Below, one piece after another: positions 52,292 to 64,000 of a stretch of 64,000 bases of DNA. This DNA is from Panorpa germanica (lineage: Eukaryota > Arthropoda > Insecta > Mecoptera > Panorpidae). The DNA lies in assembly GCA_963678705.1 (NCBI GenBank), contig OY783208.1, positions 4,464,001 to 4,528,000 on the forward strand, in the 5' to 3' direction. The notes beneath the pieces were generated by a model. That model saw only the letters and a list, made by a program, of their open reading frames with translations. It was not told the DNA's origin and searched no databases. The translations under genes were made by a program, and so were the position numbers. The stretch's first letter is position 1. Every line of letters begins with the position of its first letter.

Positions 52292-54895
52292 TTTGAAAAA
52301 GACATTGCAGCTCTGCTAAGTGTTCTAGTAGATGCATTGAATTATTTTAAGGGGTTTCATTATAACCACAAGGTAATATTACAATCATGATAAGCCTGAG
52401 TTTAAGATTTAAAGTAAAGCAGTCTACTTAATGTTTCAAGTCTGTTGACGACAGGGTACCAAATTTCTGCACTTCTTCTAGGATTATATAAATAAAAGCT
52501 GCTTCTTTAATAATTCTCGAGTTATGCAATCTGCTTTGCGTATGAAGTCAAAATTATCGAGATTATTAATTTTTTTCACAAAAATCGCAATATAAAACTT
52601 GATGGAATGTACAACTCAGCTGTAAGTAGTAAATGACATAACACACAACACTCGTTTGTGTCTTTGTTGTATAAAACAGACTTATTAAAAATAATTGAAT
52701 ATTTGAGGTTATGTTATGAAATTAAGACATGGCTCAGCGAAAATGCACTGAAATAAGAAACGATGCTATTTATAACATTTTAAATTATTTATTTATTAAT
52801 CTTATAATACAAAACGCTCCTTTTATTAATTTTTGAATTTTGAAATATGTTTCCATTGAATAGCGTAATACACAGGCAAAATTACAACTTTCTACCTTTT
52901 ACGGATCAACAGTCATATAGCAAAAAGTAACCATTTCTTTTCGCAGTTTTTTCAAAATTACAGCTTTCCAGGAAATTGAGGAAAAAATCCGAGGACGTCA
53001 AAAGTCTTAGAATTATTTGCTCAACGAAACAGGAAATTCTAAAAAGAATTCATAAAACCGTTTTCGAACCACCATACAAAAATCACTACCAAACACATAA
53101 GAAAATAAACATATACAGTTGGAACATTATAACATACGATCATTTAGCATAAAACTTAGAATTAAAACATAAAATTAGATTGATAAGCATAAAAACTTGC
53201 AAATGTTTTATCCCATTATTTAAATGAAAGAGGATTAACGGCTAAATGCGTCTTTTTATGTTCCTTTAAATAGGCTAACCTTGCAAACGTTTTGTTCCAA
53301 ATATTACATGAAAAAGGATTAACGGCTAAATGCGTCTTTTTATGTCGACTTAAAGTACTTGCCCAAGAAAACGTTTTGTTACAAATGTCACATGAAAAAG
53401 GATTAACGTCTAAATGCGTCTTTTTATGTGCCTTTAAATAGCTTGAACTTGAAAACGTTTTGTTACAAACGTCACATGAAAAATGATTAACGTCTAAATG
53501 CGTCTTTTTATGTTCCATGAAATTGTTTGACCTTGAAAATGTTTTGTTACAAACGTCACATGAAAAAGGATTAACGGCTAAATGCGTCTTTTTATGTCGA
53601 CTTAAAGTACTTGCCCAAGAAAACGTTTTGTTACAAATGTCACATGTAAAAGGTTTAACGTCTAAATGCGTATTTTTATGTGCCTTTAAATAGCTTGAAC
53701 TTGAAAATGTTTTGTCACAAACGTCTCATGAAAACGGACGTTCCCCGGTATGATTTCGTTGGTGAGTAACTAAATTGAACCTACTAGTGTAGGATTTGTC
53801 ACATTCATGACAAGAATAAAACTTCCTGTCAGAGTGAACACGCAAATGTTTTATTATTTCCGGTGCCTTATCGAACCCCATCTTACAAACATCACAGATG
53901 AAATTCTTCTGATTGGAAATTAATTCTTCTATTCCTCCTTGGGCCTCCAGGTGCTCCTGTGATTTACAGGAATCTTGAAACACGCCTCCGCAATATTTAC
54001 ACAGGACAACAGGTGAACTATAGTCAGGTTCATATTTAATATAAACCCCTGGCCAATCTGCTTCTCTATCGGAACTGACGTCGACCTCCTCTTTGACTTG
54101 TGGTTCGAATTGAACAATGCATTCCTCTTCTGGTTCTACTTTTATGTTTTCTATTTCCAGTGTTTCATTTAACTCTGATTTTATTTGCTGTGCCATTTTA
54201 TGCAGAAACTAACAATTTACTGAAACCAAAGAATATTTATATTTAGCAATTAGTAACACTAAGATCTAATTAGGCCTGCCCTAATTCACTCCTTCATTTA
54301 ATGCTAGATAAAAATTTAATATAAAAACATAAAAGGGTCCCTTTGAAATAAACAACTTCTATAAAACTGTGCTATATTGTTTGTCACAAACAACATAGAC
54401 TAATGACCAATCACCAAATATGTCATAAATTAAATTTCAAATAGTAAAGTACTTCATGAGTTCGTTCATTTTAAAAGAAGTTCAATAAGCAATGGACATG
54501 TTTCAGAAAACATTGGAAGTGTTTTACAAGCAACATACATATTGGAGAATTTTAAATTTATTAGAAAAGACTGAGTGAACAACATAACCTAGAAACCAAA
54601 TAAGTTAATGTAATCTTTAATAAATAAAATATTAATCGGAATTCTTAATAGTTGTGACTGTAGTTACAAAATGTATGTACAGAAATTGTAGTTATTCTTA
54701 TTTTATTTTTTGTGTCGGTTGTAAGGTTTTATTTAATTTGTTAATAATGAAAGGTCAATGGTAATTATTCAATACACCTACGTTTTCTTGTTTTGAAACT
54801 TGTAACAGAAACTTTGTATATTTTATAGAGCTTTTAATCTACTTTTACCAGTTTTAATCAAGAAATACACAATATTCATGCTTATTGTTGACCAA
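52292..54895. repeat. Duplicated block U4
   Basis: Matches U1, including the transposon fragment next to the gene (52810-53140) and the zinc-finger gene. The upstream flank is cut by MITE M7 at about 54896. Confidence 0.85.
53216..54196 (-). pseudogene. C2H2 zinc-finger gene, third copy, with a stop
   Basis: Same start (MAQQIKSELNE) and SUMO-type motifs as 890-2371. About 36 residues between the CKYCGGVF finger and the first C2H2 finger are deleted in frame. Eight finger units follow. The first zinc-ligand Cys of the third is mutated to TGA (53724-53726), and in the last the second Cys is Trp (FSCNIWNKTF). The frame is otherwise continuous from 54196 to 53216. A truncated product with two fingers would be possible. 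Confidence 0.85.
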
Positions 54896-54896
54896 T

Positions 54897-55200
54897 AATT
54901 TCTATAAAAGTGTACTATATATTGATAAAGTGGGCTACTAGAACCTCAAATGTTCAATTATATTTTAATAACTCATTATATGTTAGCAGATTTGTCATTT
55001 TGTCTCTTTAATTATTAAATTAAAGGGAGTCAACGTTGTACATATTCCAAGTGCATGTGACATCACAATCCATGTGTAAGGTTAACAACCTTATAGCTCA
55101 TAAATCTCTGCTATATGTATTTATATATCAAAATATCAAATATTATTTACAGCTGTTTCAAGGAACAATCAAATTTCAATATTATGTCTGCCTCAGCAGA
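54897..55200 (+). mobile_element. Truncated TSD-less MITE, copy M7
   Basis: Interior of the element from atttctataaaagtgtact to ctgcctcagcag; both inverted repeats are missing. It joins U4 to the flank of the second zinc-finger family. Confidence 0.75.
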
Positions 55201-55940
55201 TGATTATTTGATATAGCCACACCTTTTGTTTTAATTCTTATAAAAAAAACTACTGGAGTTTCTCAAGTTTTACGGCGTTGGTTTAACACTCAAAATATGT
55301 ACAAAGCACTACGTAATAGACATTACACCATTATTAATTAAAAATAGACAATATTAACGGTTAAAGTTAACAAATAAATGTGAAATATAACGCTTCTTAT
55401 ATATGAAACAATGTCATCTAGTTTATAACCTCAAAATTGAAATTTCAACTTTAACCATGAGGTTATAAGAATCAAAACAAATGGTGCCACTAAACCAAAT
55501 AACTACCCTATTTTTTAACAAATTGTGGAATAATGAATATTGCGTATCGATTTTACGACGTTTTAACAACAATAAAAGCGGTAGAAAATATACAAAATTG
55601 TGCCGTAGCTTTTTTTATGAGATTCAAAACAAAACGATCAACAAAACAAATTGAATATTTACCATATATCTTAAAACCTTAAATTTGTTTCTTTTAACTG
55701 ATTTTATTTTTGTGAAACTTTATTTATTATAAAAGTATTTAATAACAAGAACACAACCTTTTTTTTATTAATAGACAATAATACAGATGTTACTTCTATT
55801 CAGCAAAACAAATAATGACCGAATGAATTCTGATTGAATTGCGTGGAATGTTCATGTTATGTTTAAATAAAGTTGGCAGTACTGGAATGCTTACATTCAC
55901 AATGTATTTCAATATCTCATGGTTGGTTTATTTCTTAGAA
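55200..55940. repeat. Block V1: flank of the small zinc-finger family without the gene
   Basis: Matches 59330-60020 and 63595-64000 (phrases tcgatatagccacacctttt and aaccatgaggttataagaat). The zinc-finger gene itself is absent here. Confidence 0.75.
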
Positions 55941-56059
55941 AAGTTAAATAAGGTTTAAATAATCACTAAATCACGAAAAATGAAAATCTTATATTATAAT
56001 AACGTTTTTAATGTATATTTATATTCCTATATCTGGCTGAAATTCGTATGGTAAAACGA

Positions 56060-56340
56060 AAACGACTCCGGCGATGTTTTTGAAAATTTCCTATTTCGTA
56101 GAGAAAAAAAATTCTAAGTCTTTTGGCGTCTTCGAATTTTTCCTTGAACTTCCTGGAAACCCTTAATTTTGAAAAAACTAAAATAAAATTTTTACTCTAT
56201 AACTTTTATTTCGTAAAAGATAGAAAGTTAAAATTTTGCATATGCATTACGCTATATAATACAAACGTATTTCAAAATTTAGAAATTAAAAAATGTATAA
56301 AACGGGCCACAGAAAATAGCTGGTCAAATAACGAATAAAT
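56060..56340 (+). mobile_element. Helitron-like fragment
   Basis: Carries cctatttcgtagagaaaaaa and ttcctggaaaccc, the recurrent phrases of the family. Confidence 0.55.
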
Positions 56341-56435
56341 TAAAAATATTTTATATTTTGTTGAAAAAAATGTAATATGTATATATAATATATATATAAA
56401 ATATATAATATAAATATATGCTTATATACATGCAA

Positions 56436-57061
56436 TGGCGTGTGTCCTATGTTTTAATTTCTATTAAAGTGTCCTACATATTGATAAAGTGGGTTACTAG
56501 AACCTCAAATGTTCAATTATTTTTTAATAACTCCTTATATGTAAAGAGATATTAACAATTTAAAAAATCATTTTGTCTCTTTAATTATTAAAGGGATTCA
56601 ACGTTGTACACATTTCAAGTGCATGTGACATCACTATTCTTGTGTAAGGTTACCAACCTTACAGATCATAAATCTCTGCTATATATATTTATATATCAAA
56701 TATTATTTACAGCTATTTCAAGGAATAATAAAATTTACATATTATGTCTGCCTTAGCAGGGTTAAATAAAATAGAAACTTATTATTCTTTGACTTGACTT
56801 GATTATTTGACTACCAACAGCTACAGAACATTACCACAGCACTGACCTACACAACAAATAACTGACGTTAAAATGCATTTCACGTCATAAAAATATAGCC
56901 GACCATTTCTAGCACTGAAACTACAATTCAAATTTTTAATTGCTCTATCTCCGTCAATATTTAGATATTTAATAAAATAGTCACGCCAATACACATTTAA
57001 TAACATCAATTTCAATCAATAATTTAAAAATTGACTACTAAAAAATGAGGACAAGAGCCCA
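56436..57061 (+). mobile_element. TSD-less MITE, copy M8
   Basis: Full-length but with mutated inverted repeats (TGGCGTGTGTCCT; GAGGACAAGAGCCCA). Flanked by AA and TT. Confidence 0.8.
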
Positions 57062-58415
57062 TTGTGAAGTTGAAATAAAAATAAAATAAATTTATTAATC
57101 TATCCATTCTATACAAATACATTTTTACACAATAATACAATTTAACATTTTATAATTTTATTACTAAGATTTACAGTTTCTTTATTATAATCTATAATTA
57201 TAATTAATCATTAACATATCCATCTGAAGAGTTAATCCAATTTGTTGAAAAAGCAGCAAATTCTAAAATATTTAGATGAAACTGCAAATAAATTTGATTA
57301 TAAATTAAAGTTAATTTAAATTGCTCAAAGCGTTCAAAATTAGTTAAAGATATAATTGTTGCTAGAACATTAGCTATTTGGATTAATGACTTTTGCAAAA
57401 ATAAACGTTAATGAAAATATTAAATTATATATATAGATGGATAGGTTTCACAATAAGACCTGTCACATAGGCTGCATTTCCTATCTTCTCGAAATGAGTT
57501 GTGAAATCTTCCTCATTAATTTTAAAATTAGCAAAATTGTATACAGTTGTATTTAATTCTAGTAACACTTTTTCCAAAGACTTATAATATAGTACTTTTA
57601 TATCCCAGAAAAAATTCCTTTAAATTGATCAATAAATCATTTTTATCATCTGAACAATTAGATGTTTTAGTACATGTTGTTAATTTATGAATTAGACATA
57701 CTTTAAGGAACTAATGAACTTATTGCACATGGACATAATGTAGCGACCTCCAATTTGATAGGATCTTGATTTAAAGATCTTAAAATATTCAGAAAGTTGA
57801 ATCAACCCAACCATTTATACATTTCATTTTCTTTCCAGATATTTCCACTTTCTGTACTATACCAAAATATAGTTTATGGTATATTAGTATATTTATAATT
57901 AGTATATTTAACTAATTTTTCTGTACCATAATATAGTTTAGCATCTACAGTAATACAGTTAATTGTTGTTTAACTTTAGTTATGTGAAACACAAACAAAT
58001 ATACCTGCTGCATTAATATTTCGTATTGACGATGAAGATGTTGCAGATGTCCTAGTTGTAGCAGTTTCTGTGTAAAATGTATACATGAGCCAATACATAA
58101 AATACATTTCTAAAAAATACAAACAAATAACAAAACGAACCTGTGTAGATAGTATTTCGTATTTAAGGCATTCCAGAGCTCCCCATCAAATTAACTGTAT
58201 TCATTGTATTCGATTGTAATGCAGCTTGAATTATTAGTGATATTATAGCCCGGTCAAAATAAACATTTGAATAAGCTATATTTCGCATAGAGCTGAAAGT
58301 TGGAACAGACCTTAAGGACATTATTACAAATAAAATACTAAAAGTCCTCACCGATCGCATATCTGTATAAAACGTTATTCAAGTTCAAAAGTCAATAAAA
58401 ATAGGTTTTCCACTT
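57062..58415. other. AT-rich region, nothing recognised
   Basis: Two short minus-strand frames (57204-57398, 58163-58360) show no family resemblance that I recognise. Confidence 0.4.
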
Positions 58416-60020
58416 TAAATAACACGTACTTCCTCAATAGATTATTTATTACAAATGTGTAAAAATGTATTCAGTCTTAATGTTTTATTTGGTGTCTTAG
58501 AATCGTTTAAAATATTCACTTAATCATGTCACATGAATACTTACATGTCCCTTTTTAAAAACTAAATAAAAAACAATCATTTTAAAATTGAAATATTTTT
58601 ATTATTATTAATATTAATAAGTACACTTTCATTATTATTAACGTATGAAAGGGAATACAGAGTAATCACTTAGTTTTTTTACCTTTTTGATGTTTTTATG
58701 TTGTAACTGCATATGTATCTCCAAATATTGGCCTATTATAAAAGACTTTGAACACATAGAACACTTAAATTTGATCGGTTGCCTATTATGAGTTTCTACG
58801 TGTCTGTCTAACAAAGTTTTATTTGCAAAACGTATATTACAATCAGGGCACTGCTTCCAACTAAGCATGTGACTTGATATACGACGTAAACCTAGGTCCT
58901 TTAATGTAGCTTTTAATGTAAACGTTTTGTTACATTGTATACGCGAAGACGGATTCCCAAAGTTATGTGTATCAGTGTTATTAGCATTTTGCTGGACAGT
59001 TTTAATGTTTAAATTTTGGATTAGATTGGGCAATGCTTCAAAACTTTGCGACTGCGTAAGATTGTTGGGGTCTAAGGTCATTCTATTAAAGGAATCGCAG
59101 AGAACCTCCCGACCCGCTTTGTTGTTTTGTGTACTTTGCTGTGCAATGTCCTGGTGCATCGACGTTGACAATTGAGCAAGTGGTGGTAATTCATTAGAAT
59201 TGTGTGCAGTTTTATCACCACCCATTTCAGCCACGTCGGACTCCATATTGTTATCGTAGTACATTTTGTTCAAGTACGCTATAAACAATAAGAAAATATA
59301 AATTATTTATTATTTAACACCATTACAGAAGTATAATATCTGATGATTATTCGATATAGCCACACCTTTTGTTTTGATTCTTATTAAAAAGCTACTGCAG
59401 TTTCTCAAGTTTTACGGCTTTGGTTTTATACTCAAAATATGTACAAATCACCACGTAATAGACATTATACCACTCTTTATTAAAAATACACAATAACAAC
59501 AATTAAAGTTGACAAATAAATGTGGAATATGTAGCCTCTTATATATGGAACAATGTCATCTAGTTTATAACCTCAAAATTGAAATTTCAACTTTAACCAT
59601 GAGGTTATAAGAATCAACACAAATGGTGCCACTGAACCAAATAACTACCCTATTTTTTAACAAACTGTGGAATAATGAATATTGCGTATCGATTTTACGA
59701 CGTTTTAACAATAATAAAAGCGGTAGAAAATATACAGAAGTGTACAGTAGTTTTTTTTATGAGATTCGAAACAAAACGATCAACAAAACAAATTGAATAT
59801 TTACCATATATCTTAAAACCTTAATTTTAAATGATTTTATTTTTGTAAAACTTTATTTATTATAAAAGTATATTAATAACAAGAACACAACTTGTTACTT
59901 CTATTCAGCTAAACAGACAAACTGATCGAATAGCGTAGAGTTTTCATGACGTTTAAATAAAGAACCCACTGGAATGCAATTACGTTCATAATGTATATCA
60001 ATATCTATGTGGTTGGTTTA
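58416..60020. repeat. Block V2 (small zinc-finger unit)
   Basis: Direct copy of 62802-64000; the two share the zinc-finger gene and both flanks. Confidence 0.8.
58638..59273 (-). CDS. Small C2H2 zinc-finger protein
   Basis: Probable coding start MYYDNNMESD, about 20 nt after an acceptor-like ttgtttatag, so this may be the second exon with an upstream 5'UTR intron. About 210 residues. The N-terminal 90 are polar and disordered-looking. A half-finger (IQCNKTFTLKATL) is followed by two good C2H2 fingers: CPDCNIRFANKTLLDRHVETH and CSMCSKSFIIGQYLEIHMQLQ-H. A basic KNIKKVKK stretch follows, a possible nuclear signal. Target and role unknown. Confidence 0.7.
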   Translation of the reverse strand: MNKMYYDNNMESDVAEMGGDKTAHNSNELPPLAQLSTSMHQDIAQQSTQNNKAGREVLCDSFNRMTLDPNNLTQSQSFEALPNLIQNLNIKTVQQNANNTDTHNFGNPSSRIQCNKTFTLKATLKDLGLRRISSHMLSWKQCPDCNIRFANKTLLDRHVETHNRQPIKFKCSMCSKSFIIGQYLEIHMQLQHKNIKKVKKLSDYSVFPFIR

Positions 60021-60526
60021 ACACTTAGGGCCTTATTCTGTACACTATTTCCACCGGTCAAAAAATTTCATCGCTGTAAAATGACGTCACAAAAGCGATG
60101 GTTTTTTATTTGGTATTCTGTAAGCAATTTCCATCGATTTTATTTTTGTCGCTGGAAAAAAATCGACCAAATTATAAGGTCGCCATTTGCAGTGACTTTA
60201 AAATATTTCATCGCTGTATTTGGCTGTATCTTTGATAAGTGTCAAACAATTTTAATACACAGTATTCAAGTGAAAGTGTATTTTATAAATATATGTTTAT
60301 AAATGATTTCATATTTACTGTAGTTGGAGGATTCTACAAAAAAAGTAGAAAAGAAGTTAGTATTTATATGTTTACATATGAATATATAAATATATCAGAA
60401 AGTGAGGTTAGCTTGTTTGTCAATTATTACTTCAGGTGAATTAGGGTAAGTTAATTATTCTTCAAATTTATTGTTTTATAATTGGTAATTTTTAATGACA
60501 ATACTTTATTATAAATCTTTATTTAG

Positions 60527-60844
60527 CTTCTATGAAAAATTTGAAGTTGCTGGAGATCTGGGGGTCATAGACTGCGCACACGTTAGAATTGTTTTGTCAA
60601 TGGTTTACGAAAAGGATTATTCTGCATTTGCTTATCCTGGCAGTAATGTTAGCACAAAGTTTAAAGCTGTAAGTATATGCTTGGAGATAATAATTGATGT
60701 ACAGTTGTTGCTTTATATTATAAATGAAGCACATTATCATTACAGGTATGCGATTCAAATCTGATATTGTTGGCAGTAAATGCAAGGTACCCAGGATCAA
60801 TGCGTGACTATGGAATTTGGAATCTAAAAATTATAATAGCATAA
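60527..60844 (+). pseudogene. Harbinger transposase remnant, two exons
   Basis: Exons 60527-60668 and 60746-60844, joined by an intron with gtaagt and ttacag. The spliced product reads FYEKFEVAGDLGVIDCAHV, ...KFKA-VCDSNLILLAVNARYPGSM and RDYGIWNLK, which matches the DDE_Tnp_4/HARBI1 core with its first two Asp residues. It stops before the third catalytic acid, and the N-terminal part is missing. A non-functional relic. Confidence 0.85.
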
Positions 60845-61331
60845 AATTTATATGCTTAATAAAGAATAAGATAGGCACAAAACACAGCACATGGATGTTA
60901 CCTTACATGTAATATTTTGCTTCAGCAAAATCTAGTAATATTTAATTATAATGAGTAAATTTTGTTATGTTAGATAACCTTTGACACATGTAACTGTGTT
61001 TAGCGGGTACAATAATTACTTATTTTAATGAAATGAATTTGTAAAATATATTTTAAGTAATTACAATATTTGTATTCCATATTTTAATATACTTTGTATA
61101 ATATATTATAGTCAATATAAATGAACAACTCTGGTTTTCTTTAGCAACACACTTCTAATTATTGTACTTCATATTCTAACATGTAAATGAATTGGCAATT
61201 AATACAGTACAAAGTATAATTCATATTTGTATAATTTATTTAATTTGATGTAATGCTGTTAACTGCTTGAGAACTAAAATAAAAGTGAACCCTTACGACA
61301 TTGAGACACAACAAAGAACCAAATTAAATAA

Positions 61332-61493
61332 TTACAGTATAGTATAGTTGCTGTAAGAGTATTGACGAGATTTCAATCCACTACAATTAAGCAATTCTGC
61401 TAATTCCTTCCACATATCTTTTAAATATGATGGATTAGAAGGAATAACTTTATTTTGTCTGAACTCCGGATGCTCAGACAAAAAATCAACATA
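61332..61493 (-). pseudogene. MADF-like second ORF of the Harbinger element
   Basis: A 53-codon open stretch with FLSEHPEFRQNKV, LKDMWKELAELLN and GLKSRQYSYS, resembling the Myb/MADF-type protein that accompanies Harbinger transposases. It is opposite in strand to the transposase, as usual. Incomplete. Confidence 0.7.
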
Positions 61494-61859
61494 TAAATTA
61501 TATTGTATATTTCTTGAAAAAATTTTGACAAGTGTACACCGTGTATTCGTACTTGTCTAGTGTTTGGATTTTTAAATATTTGAATATTTTGAATGTCGTG
61601 ATTGGTCAAATATTTTTAAAATTGATGACGTCTTAAAATACGTCATCAATACCAGTTTTTACTGTTTCACCGCTGTATATTATAAGGGCGATGGAAAATT
61701 TTGCATACAGAATACCACTTTAGATATTTTAAATACAGCGACCTTATTCTATCGATGAAAAAATTAAATATTTCCACCGCTGAAATAATAAGGTCGATTT
61801 TTTGAAAAGATACAGAATAAGGCCCTTAGAAAAGTTAAGTATAGTTTAAAAATTAAGAA

Positions 61860-62745
61860 ATAAATAAATAGAAATAAATGTGTATTGACGTGTCTATTTT
61901 ATTAAATATCTAAGTGTTGACGGAGATATAACAATTAAAAATTTCAATTGTAGTTTTAACGCTACAGATGTCGGTCATTTATGTGGCCTAATGCATTTTA
62001 ACTACAATTATTTATTGAATAGTTCCGTGTAGTTTCCACTGGAATGCAATTAAGTTTACATTGTATTTCATTACCTCTATGGTTGGTTAAATTCTTAGAA
62101 AAGTTAAATATGGTTTAAATAATTATTAAATAAATAAAATGAAATAATTGTTAATAAATATATATTGGCATTTCTATTTTATTAAAAATCTGAATGTTGA
62201 CGGAGAAATAGATACAGCAAATATTAATTGTTGTTTTAGCGCTAGAGACGTCGGCCATATTTATGAAGAAACATTTCATGCATTGTTTTTAATATTTGTA
62301 ATAGATTCTATGAATTTTTTACGAATGTTTTTAACAACGAAAAGTGAAAATAATTCATGAAATAACTATGCCACTGATTTTGTTTTTCGATTTGCAAATT
62401 TGCTACCAAAGTTAACCCACATACAAAATTTCAAATTTCTAGACCAATTTTTACCTTCGGCAAAAACAGCTCCATTAGCCACAAATATAATTTTAAAATT
62501 TTAATTAGATACTCAATTCTTACACAATCTAAAATTTGAGTTTTCTCTAAAGTTTCCTATCGGGCACCTTAATTTTCTTAATGCTCCTTTTTTAAATTTT
62601 TATTTTCAAAAAAAGTTGGTATTGAACACACTAATACACATGCAAAATTTTAACTTTATATCTTTAACGAAATAAAAATATAACTTTTCACTTCGATCAT
62701 TACAATACAGTTTTATAGAAATTAAGACATAAGACACAACCCCAT
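61860..62745. repeat. Broken MITE and Helitron-like pieces
   Basis: TSD-less MITE pieces at about 61870-62040 and 62140-62280 (ttgacggagatata), a Helitron-like piece at 62370-62690, and a MITE right end at 62705-62745 (gacataagacacaacccca). Confidence 0.6.
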
Positions 62746-62801
62746 TGTTTGTTAAAATTACCATGATACCAGATAACAGATTCATTTTATATCTATACTT
62801 T

Positions 62802-64000
62802 AAATAACACGTACTTCCTGAATAAATTATATATTACAAATGTTTATAAATGTATTCAGTCTTAATAACTTTACAAAATGGATTACAATTTTTTTATTTG
62901 GTGTCTTAGAATCGTTTAAAATATTCACTTATTCATGTCACATGAATACTTACATGTCCCTTTTTAAAAACTAAATTAAAAACAATCATTTTAAAATAAA
63001 AATATTTTTATTATTATTAATATTATAAGTACACTTTAATTTTTATTAACGTCTGAAAGGAATACAAGGTAATCACTTAGTTCTTTGACCTTTTTTATGT
63101 TTTTATGTTGTAACTGCATATGTCTCTCCAAATATTGTATTCTCCTAAAAGACTTTGAACACATAGAACACTTAAATTCGATCGATTTCCTATTATGAGT
63201 TGCTTTGTGTCGGTCTAACAAAGTTTCATTCGCAAAACATTTATTACAAACAGAGCACTGCTTCCTACTAAGCATGTGACTTGATATACGACGTAAACCT
63301 AGCTTCTTATTTATTTGTTGTGATGTAAACTTCTTGTTACATTGTATACGCGAAGATGGGTTCCCAAAGTTATGATCAGAGTTATTAGCATTTTGTTGGA
63401 CAATAGTAATATTTGATTTTAGTATAAGATTGGGCAATGCTTCAAAACTTTGCGACTGCGTAAGATTGTTGGGGTCCAAGGTCATTGCAGCCACATCGGA
63501 CTCCATATTGTTATCGTAATACATTTTGTTCAAGTACGCTATAAATAATAAGAAAATATAAATTATTTAATATTTAACACCATTACAGAAGTATAATATC
63601 TGATGATTATTCGATATAGCCACACCTTTTGTTTTGATTCTAATAAAAAAAACTACTGCAGTTTCTCAAGTTTTACGGCTTTGATTTTATACTCAAAATA
63701 TGTACAAAGCACCACGTAATAGACATTATACCTCTCTTTATTAAAAATACACAATAACAACAATTAAAGTTGACAAATAAATGTGGAATATGTAGCCTCT
63801 TATATATGGAACAATGTCATCTAGTTTATAACCTCAAAATTGAAATTTCAACTTTAACCATGAGGTTATAAGAATCAAAACAAATGGTGCCACTGAACCA
63901 AAAAACTACCCTATTTTTTAACAAACTGTGGAATAATGAATATTGCGTATCGATTTTAACACGATTTAACAATAATAATAGCTGTAGAAAATATACAAAA
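62802..64000. repeat. Block V3 (small zinc-finger unit)
   Basis: Direct copy of V2, running off the window end. Confidence 0.8.
63036..63527 (-). CDS. Small C2H2 zinc-finger protein, shorter paralogue
   Basis: Paralogue of 58638-59273, with the same start context. About 50 residues after ESDVA are missing in frame, so ESDVAAMTLDPNN replaces the longer N-terminus. The two C2H2 fingers are CSVCNKCFANETLLDRHKATH and CSMCSKSFRRIQYLERHMQLQ-H. The second differs from its paralogue at the DNA-contact positions (RRIQY versus IIGQY). The frame is intact. Confidence 0.7.
   Translation of the reverse strand, partial: KMYYDNNMESDVAAMTLDPNNLTQSQSFEALPNLILKSNITIVQQNANNSDHNFGNPSSRIQCNKKFTSQQINKKLGLRRISSHMLSRKQCSVCNKCFANETLLDRHKATHNRKSIEFKCSMCSKSFRRIQYLERHMQLQHKNIKKVKELSDYLVFLSDVNKN

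Larger units (their letters stand above)
60028..61825 (+). mobile_element. PIF/Harbinger transposon with degenerate genes
   Basis: Inverted repeats GGGCCTTATTCTGTA at both ends, TTA target duplication (60025-60027, 61826-61828). Block V1 (near 55945) and 62095 give the empty site, where TTA occurs once in the same context. It carries a transposase remnant on the plus strand and a MADF-like remnant on the minus strand, the usual two genes of the superfamily. Confidence 0.92.

Noticed and set aside
1-64000. tRNA, rRNA or microRNA genes
   Set aside because: No cloverleaf, rRNA core or convincing short hairpin precursor was recognised by eye; a covariance-model scan would be decisive.

Overview
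The window is eukaryotic and almost certainly from an insect. It is AT-rich, has multi-exon genes with GT-AG introns, encodes the C-terminal half of a Piezo mechanosensitive channel, carries lineage-expanded C2H2 zinc-finger genes, and is saturated with transposons (Helitrons, LINEs, PIF/Harbinger, TSD-less MITEs). A beetle or a similarly repeat-rich insect would fit, but I cannot fix the order or species from sequence alone.

Layout. 1-7560: tandemly repeated blocks with a 13-finger C2H2 gene (890-2371, minus) and a truncated copy (4828-5283). 8125-11196: a 5'-truncated LINE with 14-bp target-site duplications. 11558-48438 (plus): eight exons of the 3' half of a Piezo gene, from the transmembrane/anchor region through the cap, inner pore helix and C-terminal domain. 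Exons 2 and 3 contain five -1 frame breaks. The last intron is about 28 kb and holds two inverted or degraded Helitron-like elements, a second LINE fragment, a possible non-coding spliced unit and one large autonomous Helitron (3' end at 30332; Rep/helicase gene 34541-40831, minus). That Helitron appears to carry a five-exon SGNH-hydrolase-type gene (31232-32306) and a 228-bp satellite array. 49758-49905 is another Piezo exon, which belongs upstream of the first one seen here. This implies a tandem copy of the locus with a period of roughly 48 kb or more. 50031-64000: PIF/Harbinger elements, more MITEs, a third copy of the large zinc-finger gene (pseudogene) and a second small zinc-finger family (58638-59288 and 63036-63533).

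How the parts relate. The zinc-finger genes lie antisense, apparently inside a long Piezo intron, and were copied with their flanks. Piezo introns have been enlarged by transposons, in one case a minimal intron filled by a single Helitron. The most unusual unit is the large Helitron: an N-terminal region resembling a herpes-tegument-type (C76) cysteine protease, a 23-residue tandem-repeat linker, HUH Rep and PIF1-type helicase in one reading frame with a single stop codon, followed on the same strand by the SGNH gene. Paralogous empty sites inside the window show that the TGGGCTTGTGTCCT elements insert at AA/TT without any target-site duplication.
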